DNA from: Rikenellaceae bacterium
GTDB lineage: Bacteria; Bacteroidota; Bacteroidia; Bacteroidales; Rikenellaceae
NCBI GenBank assembly: GCA_031262465.1
Contig: JAISHQ010000064.1
Coordinates: forward strand, 1 to 32,685
DNA: 32,685 nt
Reading direction: 5' to 3'
Position numbers and translations under genes: made by a program. Shown piece after piece: positions 7,656 through 14,074 of the stretch (positions are counted from its first letter, which is position 1; each line of letters starts with the position of its first letter). The notes below the pieces were generated by a model. That model was not told where the DNA came from. It saw nothing but the letters and a program-made list of their open reading frames with translations, and ran no database searches.

Positions 7656-7663
7656 CAAAAGTA
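7656..7663 (-). promoter_or_regulatory. -7 box of the arginine operon (TACTTTTG)
   Basis: A perfect match to the Bacteroides -7 consensus TAnnTTTG on the minus strand, 22 bp upstream of the leader-peptide ATG. No convincing TTTG -33 box is seen at the usual 19-21 bp spacing. Transcription would start near 7650. Confidence 0.6.
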
Positions 7664-7702
7664 CAAATAATTCCGGGAATCTGTTATTCTCCCCCCTGTT
7701 TT

Positions 7703-8269
7703 TTAAAAGATAATCTCATCGAGTGGCCGTTTCGGGACAAAGTGCGTTCCGGCCTCGTCGCGGTAATATTTAATGTCGCCCGCCTGAACTTCGGTCAGCT
7801 CGACCCTTTCTTTGGGCACGCCAAGCGCCAGCACCAAGACCGGAACAAGGTTTTCCGGCAGGCCAAGCAGGTCGCTCAGCTCTTTTTTGGCAAAAGCACC
7901 GACGATGCACCCGCCGTATCCCGCCTCAACGGCACCCAACAGGATGGTCTGGGCACAGATGCCCTGATCCCATTTGCTCTCGGCGGCCAGCGCCGTGTCA
8001 TTACACATAACGATGTAAGCCGCAGGCCGTTCGCCCTCCTCGGGGCCGTCCCAATCGGTCAGGTATCCCGCCCAAGCCAACAGCGGAAAGAGCTTCGCGC
8101 ACTCCGCCGGATCGTTGGCCAACTTGTACTTCAGCGGTTGCATATTGCGCCCCGAGGGGGTCAGGCGCGCCTGATCGACCAACTCGCGCAAAATGTCCGT
8201 CCCAATGACCTGATTTTGAAAAAACCGCCGGTAAGAGCGGTTTTTTCTTAGGATTTCTTTCAGTATCAT
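7703..8269 (-). CDS. Nitroreductase family protein (FMN-dependent)
   Basis: A 188-residue single-domain nitroreductase. The N-terminal NRSYRRF followed by ARLTPSGRNMQPLKY is the conserved FMN-binding start of the family, and GAVEAGYGGCIVGAF is the central segment. The family uses FMN and NAD(P)H to reduce quinones, nitro compounds or flavins; the physiological substrate is unknown. The ATG at 8269 was chosen over 8296 because the longer form overlaps ilvE and adds nothing family-like. It starts 5 bp after the ilvE stop, so it is co-transcribed with ilvE. An 11-bp terminator-like hairpin lies inside its first 20 codons (8218-8247). Confidence 0.88.
   Translation of the reverse strand: MILKEILRKNRSYRRFFQNQVIGTDILRELVDQARLTPSGRNMQPLKYKLANDPAECAKLFPLLAWAGYLTDWDGPEEGERPAAYIVMCNDTALAAESKWDQGICAQTILLGAVEAGYGGCIVGAFAKKELSDLLGLPENLVPVLVLALGVPKERVELTEVQAGDIKYYRDEAGTHFVPKRPLDEIIF
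8218..8247. terminator. Terminator-like hairpin inside the nitroreductase gene, just after ilvE
   Basis: A perfect 11-bp stem, GAAAAAACCGC / GCGGTTTTTTC, with an 8-nt loop, located 28-57 bp downstream of the ilvE stop. It has the A-tract/U-tract form of a bidirectional intrinsic terminator but lies in codons that encode the conserved NRSYRRFF segment. It may attenuate read-through from ilvE into the nitroreductase. Confidence 0.5.
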
Positions 8270-8274
8270 CGCGG

Positions 8275-9294
8275 TTATCCGATAATTAGGTTCCAATCGT
8301 GGGTGTCGGGCAAATCGCCGTTCTGAATCCCGACCAACTGTTGGTAAAGGCGAACCGTGTTCGGCCCCGGCTGACCGTTTTTGGCAATGGTGTAAACCGT
8401 TTCGTGGTCGATGTCCACAATCTTATTAATCGGCGTAATCACCGCCGCCGTACCGCAGGCACCGGCCTCCTCAAAGGTCACCATCTCGTCGAAAGCCACC
8501 GGTCGAGCTTCGACCTTCATCCCCAAATCGGCCGCAATCACCTGCAAACTCTTGTTGGTGATCGAGGGCAGGATCGAGTGCGAATTGGGCGTAATGTAGG
8601 TATTGTCCCGCACGGCAAAGAAGTTGGCCGCCCCACATTCGTCGATGTATTTTTTCTCTTTGGCGTCGAGGTAAAGCACAATATTATAGCCGTGATCGTG
8701 CCCCCAGGCCGACGATTCCATGCTGGCGGCGTAGTTGCCCCCCACCTTGATGTGGCCCGTACCGCGCGGTGCCGCCCGGTCGTGGAGGCGGTCGACGATC
8801 ACGTCGATCGGCTTGAAACCGTCTTTGTAATAGGGGCCGACCGGTGTAACGAAGATCATAAACAGGTATTCGCTGGAGGGGTGAACCCCCACCTGAGCGC
8901 CCGTCCCGATCAACAGCGGGCGGATGTAGAGCGACGCCCCCGTGCCATAAGGCGGGACGTATTTGGCGTTGAGTTCAACGACTTTTTTCACCGCCGCCAA
9001 GTAAAAATCCTCGTCCGGGCACTGCATACAGACGTAATCGGCCGTGGCCTTCATCCGTTTGGCGTTTTCCTCGGGGCGGAAGAGGCGGATTTTGCCGTCC
9101 TTGCCCCGGAAGGCCTTCAGCCCCTCAAAGGCTTCCTGCCCATAGTGCAGGCAGGTGGCGGCCATCGGCAGGGTGATCGTCTCCTCGGTGTGTACCTCGA
9201 GATCGCCCCATTTCCCGTCGCGGAAATAGCTCCGCACATTGTAATCCGTCTTAACGTAGCCAAATCCCAAGCTACCCCAATCTATCGTTTCCAT
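8275..9294 (-). CDS. ilvE: Branched-chain amino acid aminotransferase (IlvE, class IV)
   Basis: A 339-residue type II BCAT, interconverting Val/Leu/Ile and their 2-oxo acids with PLP and glutamate. The N-terminus METIDWGSLGFGYVKTDY is typical; FEGLKAFRG (57-64) and YIRPLLIGTG (123-132) are substrate and fold motifs, and K183 in GHIKVGGNYAAS is the PLP lysine. The start at 9294 was selected because the long upstream extension is not family-like and crosses the terminator of tyrS. A TATCTTTG -7 box lies 22 bp upstream, so the leader is very short, with no room for an attenuator. The nitroreductase follows. Confidence 0.95.
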   Translation of the reverse strand: METIDWGSLGFGYVKTDYNVRSYFRDGKWGDLEVHTEETITLPMAATCLHYGQEAFEGLKAFRGKDGKIRLFRPEENAKRMKATADYVCMQCPDEDFYLAAVKKVVELNAKYVPPYGTGASLYIRPLLIGTGAQVGVHPSSEYLFMIFVTPVGPYYKDGFKPIDVIVDRLHDRAAPRGTGHIKVGGNYAASMESSAWGHDHGYNIVLYLDAKEKKYIDECGAANFFAVRDNTYITPNSHSILPSITNKSLQVIAADLGMKVEARPVAFDEMVTFEEAGACGTAAVITPINKIVDIDHETVYTIAKNGQPGPNTVRLYQQLVGIQNGDLPDTHDWNLIIG

Positions 9295-9315
9295 AATTAA
9301 AAAAATGTTATGGGA

Positions 9316-9323
9316 CAAAGATA
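9316..9323 (-). promoter_or_regulatory. -7 box of ilvE (TATCTTTG)
   Basis: An exact TAnnTTTG match 22 bp upstream of the ilvE ATG and downstream of the tyrS terminator. The -33 element is not clear. Confidence 0.6.
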
Positions 9324-9350
9324 GCGGTTTTTTCTGTCGTTGAACATCGG

Positions 9351-9379
9351 AAAAAGCGCAAATTTTCATTTGCGCTTTT
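9351..9379 (-). terminator. Intrinsic terminator after tyrS
   Basis: Stem AAAAGCGCAAAT / ATTTGCGCTTTT with a 4-nt loop, followed on the minus strand by a T-run. It begins 7 bp after the tyrS stop and separates tyrS from the ilvE promoter. Confidence 0.8.
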
Positions 9380-9386
9380 CTATATT

Positions 9387-10676
9387 TTATTTCGCGACGA
9401 TCAGGTAATAATTTTTCTTGCCTTTTTGTACTAAGAGGTATTTTCCGGCGATCAGTTCGGAGGGGGTGACGGTTGCCTCCATGTCGGTGACTTTGGCCCG
9501 GTTGAGCGAGATGCCACCGCCGGCGATCAGTCGGCGCAGCTCCCCTTTCGAGGCAAAAATGGCCGCCTGTTCGGTACACAGCGTCCCGAACGGGATGCCC
9601 GCTTCGATTTCGGCTTTCGACACCTCGAAGCGCGGAACTCCCTCGAAGACATCGAGAAAGGTTGCTTCGTCCAGGTGTTTGAGCGCCTCGGCTGTCCCAC
9701 TGCCGAAGAGGATCATCGACGCTTCGACTGCCCGGTTGTACTCCTCAGCAGAATGAACCATGGTGGTGACCTGCTTGGCCAGCTCCTTTTGCAGGATGCG
9801 CAAGTGGGGTTCCTGTCGGTGTTGTTCGATCAGCTCGTCGATCGTGGCGCGATCTAACATGGTGAATATCTTGATGTAGCTTTCGGCATCCTGGTCGCTC
9901 ACGTTGACCCAAAATTGGTAAAAACGGTACGGGGAGGTGTACTCGGGCGAAAGCCAAACGTTGCCCTGCTCGGTTTTGCCAAATTTGACCCCGTCGGCCT
10001 TTTTAATCAGCGGGCAAACCAAGCCGAAAGCCTCGCCACCTAACTTACGGCGTATCAGCTCAGTACCCGTGGTGATATTGCCCCACTGGTCGGAACCGCC
10101 CAACTGCAATTTGCAGTCCATGGTCTCGTAAAGGTGCAGAAAATCATAGCCCTGAACCAGCTGGTAGGTGAACTCGGTGAACGACATCCCCTCGCCCTCG
10201 CCGCTGAAGCGTTTTTTTACGGAGTCCTTGGCCATCATGTAGTTGACGGTGATCAACTTGCCGATGTCGCGGATAAAATCGAGGAACGAAAAATCCTTCA
10301 TCCAATCGTAATTGTTGACCATCTCCGCCGCGTTTTTCGCCGACGAATCGAAGTCGACAATCTTGCGCAGTTGGTTTTTGATCGCCTCCTGATTGCGGCG
10401 CAAAGTGCTTTCGTCCAATAGGTTACGCTCCAGCGATTTGCCGGACGGGTCACCGATCATCCCGGTCGCACCCCCGACCAAAAAGACGGGTCGGTGGCCA
10501 CAGGCCTGAAAATGTTTGAGGATCATCACGCTCACCAAGTGGCCGATGTGCAACGAGTCCGCCGTCGGGTCGATCCCCACGTAACCGGTGGTCATCTCTT
10601 TTTGGAGCTGTTCCTCCGTTCCCGGCATGATGTCCTGGATCATGCCCCTCCAAGTCAGTTCTTCAACAAAATTCAT
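9387..10676 (-). CDS. tyrS: Tyrosyl-tRNA synthetase (TyrS)
   Basis: A 429-residue class I synthetase that charges tRNA-Tyr. LHIGHLVS contains the HIGH motif (43-46); KFGKT (231-235) is the KMSKS-equivalent; GSDQWGNI (194-201) is the tyrosine-binding loop; the C-terminal about 65 residues ([15 protein letters not shown]) are an S4-like RNA-binding domain. Length is normal. The start at 10676 ([12 protein letters not shown]) matches the family; the upstream extension MGYLCPHK lies in the promoter. It has a good promoter of its own and a terminator, and no T-box is expected or seen in its roughly 30-nt leader. Confidence 0.97.
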   Translation of the reverse strand: MNFVEELTWRGMIQDIMPGTEEQLQKEMTTGYVGIDPTADSLHIGHLVSVMILKHFQACGHRPVFLVGGATGMIGDPSGKSLERNLLDESTLRRNQEAIKNQLRKIVDFDSSAKNAAEMVNNYDWMKDFSFLDFIRDIGKLITVNYMMAKDSVKKRFSGEGEGMSFTEFTYQLVQGYDFLHLYETMDCKLQLGGSDQWGNITTGTELIRRKLGGEAFGLVCPLIKKADGVKFGKTEQGNVWLSPEYTSPYRFYQFWVNVSDQDAESYIKIFTMLDRATIDELIEQHRQEPHLRILQKELAKQVTTMVHSAEEYNRAVEASMILFGSGTAEALKHLDEATFLDVFEGVPRFEVSKAEIEAGIPFGTLCTEQAAIFASKGELRRLIAGGGISLNRAKVTDMEATVTPSELIAGKYLLVQKGKKNYYLIVAK

Positions 10677-10710
10677 CGAAATGAAGATAAGTAGAATAAT
10701 TTTATGCGGG

Positions 10711-10743
10711 CAAAGATAGCCCAAAACTCCGGCAGAAACAAAA
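10711..10743 (-). promoter_or_regulatory. tyrS promoter (-33 TTTTG, -7 TATCTTTG)
   Basis: On the minus strand TTTTG (10739-10743) and TATCTTTG (10711-10718) are separated by 20 bp, a good match to the Bacteroides sigma-ABfr promoter TTTG-N19-21-TAnnTTTG. The start site would be near 10705, giving a leader of about 30 nt. Confidence 0.75.
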
Positions 10744-10772
10744 TTACCTGTTTTTGATATTCAAAAAAAATG

Positions 10773-10780
10773 TATCTTTA
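10773..10780 (+). promoter_or_regulatory. Probable -7 box of the small lipoprotein gene (TATCTTTA)
   Basis: One mismatch to TAnnTTTG, 25 bp upstream of the lipoprotein ATG, with TTTTTG about 17 bp further upstream. It is divergent from the tyrS promoter. Confidence 0.45.
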
Positions 10781-10805
10781 ACTCCTAAAAAACGAGCCAC
10801 GCGGT

Positions 10806-11192
10806 ATGAAAAAAGGATTTTTGCTCTTCGTCTGTCTGTTGTTTCTGTGGGGTTGCCAGTCCGGCGACAACGCCCCGGAGCGGGTGGCCTCCCGCTTTTT
10901 GGAGGCCTATTACACCCACCGATTCGAGAAGGCGATCCACTATGCCGACCCCGAGACGGCTCGCGAGTTGCAAACTCAGCTGAACCAAATGGAGGCGCAG
11001 GGCATCAGTGCCGCCGATTGGGAATCGCTGGCCGACCAAGAAGTTATCGTCGAAATACAGGGCATCGTCGCCAACGACGGCTATCAAGCCCTCTGCGCCT
11101 ACAAGATCAAAACCAGCCCGGACGATGCCAACGCCCTAATCGAAACCCTCCTCCTGACCCAAACCGATCGAGGCTGGAAAGTTTCGTTTTAA
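10806..11192 (+). CDS. Small lipoprotein, DUF4878-like/NTF2-like
   Basis: A 128-residue lipoprotein: basic N-terminus, hydrophobic helix and lipobox LWGC with C17 as the lipidated residue. The mature part (VASRFLEAYYTHRFEKAIHYADPETARELQ) has the helix-rich start and later beta strands seen in DUF4878/NTF2-like lipoproteins, which are small secreted domains of unknown role. There are no catalytic residues to name. It is likely anchored in a membrane facing the periplasm. Its last codons (WKVSF, stop) are nearly duplicated about 1.16 kb downstream after the Fic gene, suggesting that the Fic gene was inserted next to its 3' end. Confidence 0.8.
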   Translation: MKKGFLLFVCLLFLWGCQSGDNAPERVASRFLEAYYTHRFEKAIHYADPETARELQTQLNQMEAQGISAADWESLADQEVIVEIQGIVANDGYQALCAYKIKTSPDDANALIETLLLTQTDRGWKVSF

Positions 11193-11194
11193 GA
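11176..11194. repeat. Direct repeat, left flank of the Fic gene
   Basis: GGAAAGTTTCGTTTTAAGA, covering the last codons and stop of the small lipoprotein gene. A copy with two differences (GGAACTTTTCGTTTTAAGA) lies at 12341-12359 just after the Fic gene. The pair may be an insertion scar or attachment-site-like duplication. Confidence 0.55.
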
Positions 11195-11201
11195 GCAACA
11201 C

Positions 11202-11207
11202 AGGAGG
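11202..11207 (+). promoter_or_regulatory. Strong Shine-Dalgarno site of the Fic gene (AGGAGG)
   Basis: A full AGGAGG 7 bp before the ATG at 11215. Other genes in the window generally lack such sites, as usual for Bacteroidota, so this marks the gene as different from its neighbours. Confidence 0.7.
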
Positions 11208-11214
11208 ACGAACA

Positions 11215-12330
11215 ATGAACGAGTTTGACCAATACATCCGGCAAGGCGAACCCGACAAGCGAGAAAAGGGTTATGCGTGGCAAACCGCAATAGGATTGCA
11301 GGCGGTCGATGGTTTGAAGCCATCGGAATACCTGATAGAGACGGCTCGCAAACACATCGAGGGTGATATAACCATAGACCAAGCGCAACAGCTCATCAAG
11401 AGTTATTACCAATCGAAGAGTGTCCGCGCCAGAGATGCCGACAGCACGGAGGAGGCCGACAAAGTTTCGGCCAACATAGCCCGCCTGCTCAGCGAGCGTT
11501 CCTTTGCTTTTACCGTTGCAGGGTTTACCGCCGTTCATCGCCGTATTTTCGACGGGGTGTTTAAGTTTGCAGGCAAGATACGCGACTACAACATCACCAA
11601 AAAGGAGTGGGTGCTTGGTGGCGATACGGTGCTGTATGTCTCTGCGCCCGATGTGCGCAAAGCACTGGAATATGACATAGAACAAGAGAAGAGTTTTGAT
11701 TATACGGGGCTGGCTATGGCGCAAGTTGTCGGCCACGTCACCAAGTTTGTATCGGGTGTGTGGCAGATTCATCCCTTTGGTGAGGGCAACACGCGCACAA
11801 CCGCTGTATTTACCATTCAATACCTGCGTTCCATGGGATTTGCCGTGGAAAACGACCTGTTTGCCAACCACTCGTGGTATTTCCGCAACGCATTGGTAAG
11901 AGCCAACTATCAGAATGTGCAGAAAGGCATCAAGCGTAACGCAGAATACTTGGAACGCTTCTTCCGGAATCTGCTTATGGGCGAAAATAACGAATTGAAA
12001 AACCGATACCTGCTTGTCCAAGCCCCCGATGAATGGGCGGAAAGTGCGCCGTCGAGCGAAGATAACCGAACAAGTACCGAACAACCTACCGAACAAGTTC
12101 CCGAACAACTTCGTGTGCTCTTGTTGGCCATAGCGCACGAAAAGTTGTCGTTAAAGGCACTCATGGAGAGAATGGGATTGAAGCATCGCCCCACATTCTT
12201 AGCGAATTACATCAATCCCGCGATGAGTGAGGGATTGGTTAAGCTACTCTACCCCGATAACCCCAACCATCCCCGACAAAAATATCTATTGACGGCCAAA
12301 GGAGCGGTCTTGTATGACAGTTTGAAATAG
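11215..12330 (+). CDS. Fic domain protein (predicted AMPylase)
   Basis: A 371-residue Fic/DOC family protein. The core motif is HPFGEGNTRT (186-195), close to HxFx(D/E)GNxR, with H186 as catalytic base. FAGKIRDYNITKKEW (118-132) and the flap region before it are typical of this Fic subgroup. The C-terminal part (about 280-371) looks like a winged-helix segment ending in TAKGAVLYDSLK. Fic proteins transfer AMP or related groups to target proteins; the target is unknown. No clear inhibitory (S/T)xxxE(G/N) motif or separate antitoxin gene was found. It has a strong Shine-Dalgarno AGGAGG (11202-11207), rare in this window, and is flanked by 19-bp direct repeats, both suggesting acquisition. Confidence 0.92.
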   Translation: MNEFDQYIRQGEPDKREKGYAWQTAIGLQAVDGLKPSEYLIETARKHIEGDITIDQAQQLIKSYYQSKSVRARDADSTEEADKVSANIARLLSERSFAFTVAGFTAVHRRIFDGVFKFAGKIRDYNITKKEWVLGGDTVLYVSAPDVRKALEYDIEQEKSFDYTGLAMAQVVGHVTKFVSGVWQIHPFGEGNTRTTAVFTIQYLRSMGFAVENDLFANHSWYFRNALVRANYQNVQKGIKRNAEYLERFFRNLLMGENNELKNRYLLVQAPDEWAESAPSSEDNRTSTEQPTEQVPEQLRVLLLAIAHEKLSLKALMERMGLKHRPTFLANYINPAMSEGLVKLLYPDNPNHPRQKYLLTAKGAVLYDSLK

Positions 12331-12340
12331 GAGCCTGTTT

Positions 12341-12359
12341 GGAACTTTTCGTTTTAAGA
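12341..12359. repeat. Direct repeat, right flank of the Fic gene
   Basis: A 17-of-19 match to the end of the lipoprotein gene at 11176-11194, including the TTTTAA stop context. It merges with the palindromic repeat starting at 12358. Confidence 0.55.
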
Positions 12360-12472
12360 TTATTCAAAAGCGCAAAGAGATGCAAGGCGTCGCCGGGAGG
12401 AATAAAACGCGGGTGTATGACCAAGCCGCCGAGGGGCGACAACGCCGCAGGTCACAGCGATTTTGGATAATC
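12358..12472. repeat. Palindromic repeat abutting the speA stop codon
   Basis: A 115-bp non-coding element with 16-bp imperfect inverted ends (GATTATTCAAAAGCGC at 12358-12373 against the complement of 12457-12472). The interior carries GCAAGGC, AAAACGCGGGTGTA, GGCGAC and AACGCCGCAG. The same order of motifs, with different end sequence, appears in the element at 24018-24137. It lies between the converging Fic and speA genes and its last base directly precedes the speA stop codon, so it may serve as a bidirectional terminator. Confidence 0.65.
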
Positions 12473-13864
12473 TCAGTACCCTAAAATCCGCATCATGGAG
12501 CGGTAGCTCTGTTCCTTGGCGAAGAGGCGGGTGTAATAGTCGTCGGGGCCGTCGCGGTCGATGATGATGTGCTTCGGGGCGGGGATCAGGCAGTGTTGGA
12601 TGCCGCCGAAGCCGCCCAGCGACTCCTGATAGGCTCCGGTGTGGAACATTCCGATGTATTGGGTCTCACCCTCGACCAACTTGGGCAGGTAAATAGCGTT
12701 GGCGTGCGCCTCGGAGTTGTAATAATCCTCGCTGTCGCAGGTCAGGCCGCCGAGAAACACCCGCTGATACTCCCGATCCCAATGGTTGATCGGTAGCATG
12801 ATGTACTTCTGTTTGATCCCCCACGTGTCGGGCAGGGTGGTGATGAAGGAGCTGTCGATCATGTACCAAAGCTCCCGGTCGTTCTGCTGTTTTTGGTTGG
12901 TGATCGAGTAAAGAGTCGCCCCGCTTTCGCCGACGGTGAACGATCCGAACTCGGTAAAGATGTTCGGCTCCTCCACATCATTCTGGTTACATACGTTCTT
13001 GATCTGGGCAATGATCTCCTCGGTCATGTAGGCATAGTCGTAATTGAACTCCAGCGAGTTCTTGATCGGGAAGCCACCCCCGATGTTCAGCGAGTCGAGT
13101 TCGGGGCATATCTTCTTGAGCTGACAATAGACGTTGAGGCACTTGCTTAGCTCGTTCCAATAGTAGGCCGTATCCTTGATGCCGGTGTTGATGAAGAAAT
13201 GCAACATCTTGAACTCGAACTTCTTATTGGGCTTGATGACCTTTTTGTAAAATTCGATGATGTCGTAATAGCGAATCCCGAGGCGCGAGGTGTAAAACTC
13301 GAATTTGGGTTCCTCCTCCGAGGCGATCCGGATGCCGATTTTGCACCGTTTTTCCAGCGCATCGTCCAGCAGAGCCACCTCCTCCTTGTTGTCGAGGATC
13401 GGAATCACGTTCTGAAACCCGAGGTTGGCCAGCCCGGCGATGTTGTCCAAATACTGCGGCCGCTTGAAGCCGTTGCATATAATATAGGTATGCTTGTCGA
13501 TCAGGCCGCCGTCGTAGAGCGAGGTGATGATCGGAATGTCGTAAGCCGAGGAGGTTTCGAGGTGGATGTCGTTTTTCAGGGCCTCTTCCAAAACAAACTG
13601 AAAATGAGAGCTTTTCGTACAATAACAGTAGTTGTAATTCCCCTTGTAATCGACCTTGGCCATGGCCACATTGAACATTCGCTTGGCGCGCTGAATCTGC
13701 GAAGTGATCTTGGGCAGGTAATGAATCTTCAGCGGCGTACCGTATTGCTTGATGATGTCCATCAGGTAAACGTCGTTAAAGATCAGCTCGTTGTCCTCTA
13801 CACGGAACTCCTCCTGCGGGAAGTCGAACGTCTGTTCGATCAGGTCGATATACTTGTTTTTCAT
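12473..13864 (-). CDS. speA: Arginine decarboxylase, short alanine-racemase-fold type
   Basis: A 463-residue PLP enzyme of the group IV decarboxylase family, making agmatine from arginine for polyamine synthesis. K84 in CYCTKSSHF is the PLP lysine; the glycine-rich SLNIGGGFPI binds phosphate, and the catalytic cysteine lies in GGLTCDSEDYY (about residue 380). At about 460 residues it is shorter than the roughly 630-residue E. coli SpeA and resembles the Bacteroidota form annotated as arginine decarboxylase; substrate choice is inferred from that resemblance. The start at 13864 (MKNKYIDLIEQTFDFPQEEF) was preferred over 13888 because the extra residues MNKNRRSD are not family-like. Its leader can form alternative hairpins and holds a tiny ORF. 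Confidence 0.88.
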   Translation of the reverse strand: MKNKYIDLIEQTFDFPQEEFRVEDNELIFNDVYLMDIIKQYGTPLKIHYLPKITSQIQRAKRMFNVAMAKVDYKGNYNYCYCTKSSHFQFVLEEALKNDIHLETSSAYDIPIITSLYDGGLIDKHTYIICNGFKRPQYLDNIAGLANLGFQNVIPILDNKEEVALLDDALEKRCKIGIRIASEEEPKFEFYTSRLGIRYYDIIEFYKKVIKPNKKFEFKMLHFFINTGIKDTAYYWNELSKCLNVYCQLKKICPELDSLNIGGGFPIKNSLEFNYDYAYMTEEIIAQIKNVCNQNDVEEPNIFTEFGSFTVGESGATLYSITNQKQQNDRELWYMIDSSFITTLPDTWGIKQKYIMLPINHWDREYQRVFLGGLTCDSEDYYNSEAHANAIYLPKLVEGETQYIGMFHTGAYQESLGGFGGIQHCLIPAPKHIIIDRDGPDDYYTRLFAKEQSYRSMMRILGY

Positions 13865-13893
13865 GTCGCTTCTTCTGTTTTTATTCAATCCGT

Positions 13894-13938
13894 CTCGGCT
13901 ACTTGCCCCGAGGCCCGCCCATGTAGCCGAGCTACATC
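13894..13938 (-). promoter_or_regulatory. speA mRNA leader with mutually exclusive hairpins
   Basis: On the minus strand, GATGTAGC-TCG-GCTACATG (13920-13938) forms a local hairpin, while CTCGGCTAC (13923-13931) is a perfect 9-bp complement of GTAGCCGAG (13894-13902), and CTCGG/CCGAG (13894-13912) forms a third option. The first and second foldings exclude each other. The structures lie between the predicted promoter and the start codon. Confidence 0.5.
13899..13922 (-). CDS. Possible uORF in the speA leader (7 codons)
   Basis: ATG at 13920-13922 encodes MGGPRGK followed by TAG. It contains one Arg codon and its stop lies inside the GTAGCCGAG arm of the alternative hairpin, so a translating ribosome would change the folding. 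It is so short that it may be fortuitous. Confidence 0.3.
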   Translation of the reverse strand: MGGPRGK

Positions 13939-13951
13939 AGCAAACCGGGTG

Positions 13952-13959
13952 CAAATATA
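13952..13959 (-). promoter_or_regulatory. -7 box of speA (TATATTTG)
   Basis: An exact TAnnTTTG match on the minus strand, 87 bp upstream of the speA ATG and directly downstream of an AT-rich repeat that would cover its -33 region. Confidence 0.6.
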
Positions 13960-13972
13960 ATGAACGTTATTC

Positions 13973-14067
13973 AATTATGAATTATGAATTATGAATTATT
14001 TGTCGTTGCTCGGCCTTACTTTTTTGCGCGGCGAAGCCCCCAATTCATAACTCATAATTCATAATTA
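13973..14067. repeat. MITE-like repeat, copy 2 (inverted relative to copy 1)
   Basis: Same structure as the repeat at 2591-2693 but in the opposite orientation: AATTATGA units on the left, a core at 14010-14042 (CTCGGCCTT, T-run, GCGGCGAAGCCCC) and AATTCATAA-type units on the right. It lies 7 bp beyond the histidine kinase stop and upstream of the speA promoter. Confidence 0.75.
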
Positions 14068-14074
14068 GATTAAC

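Noticed and set aside
7463-8251. A 262-codon plus-strand ORF across the arg leader and nitroreductase
   Set aside because: It runs antisense to the nitroreductase and the leader, and has no family features.
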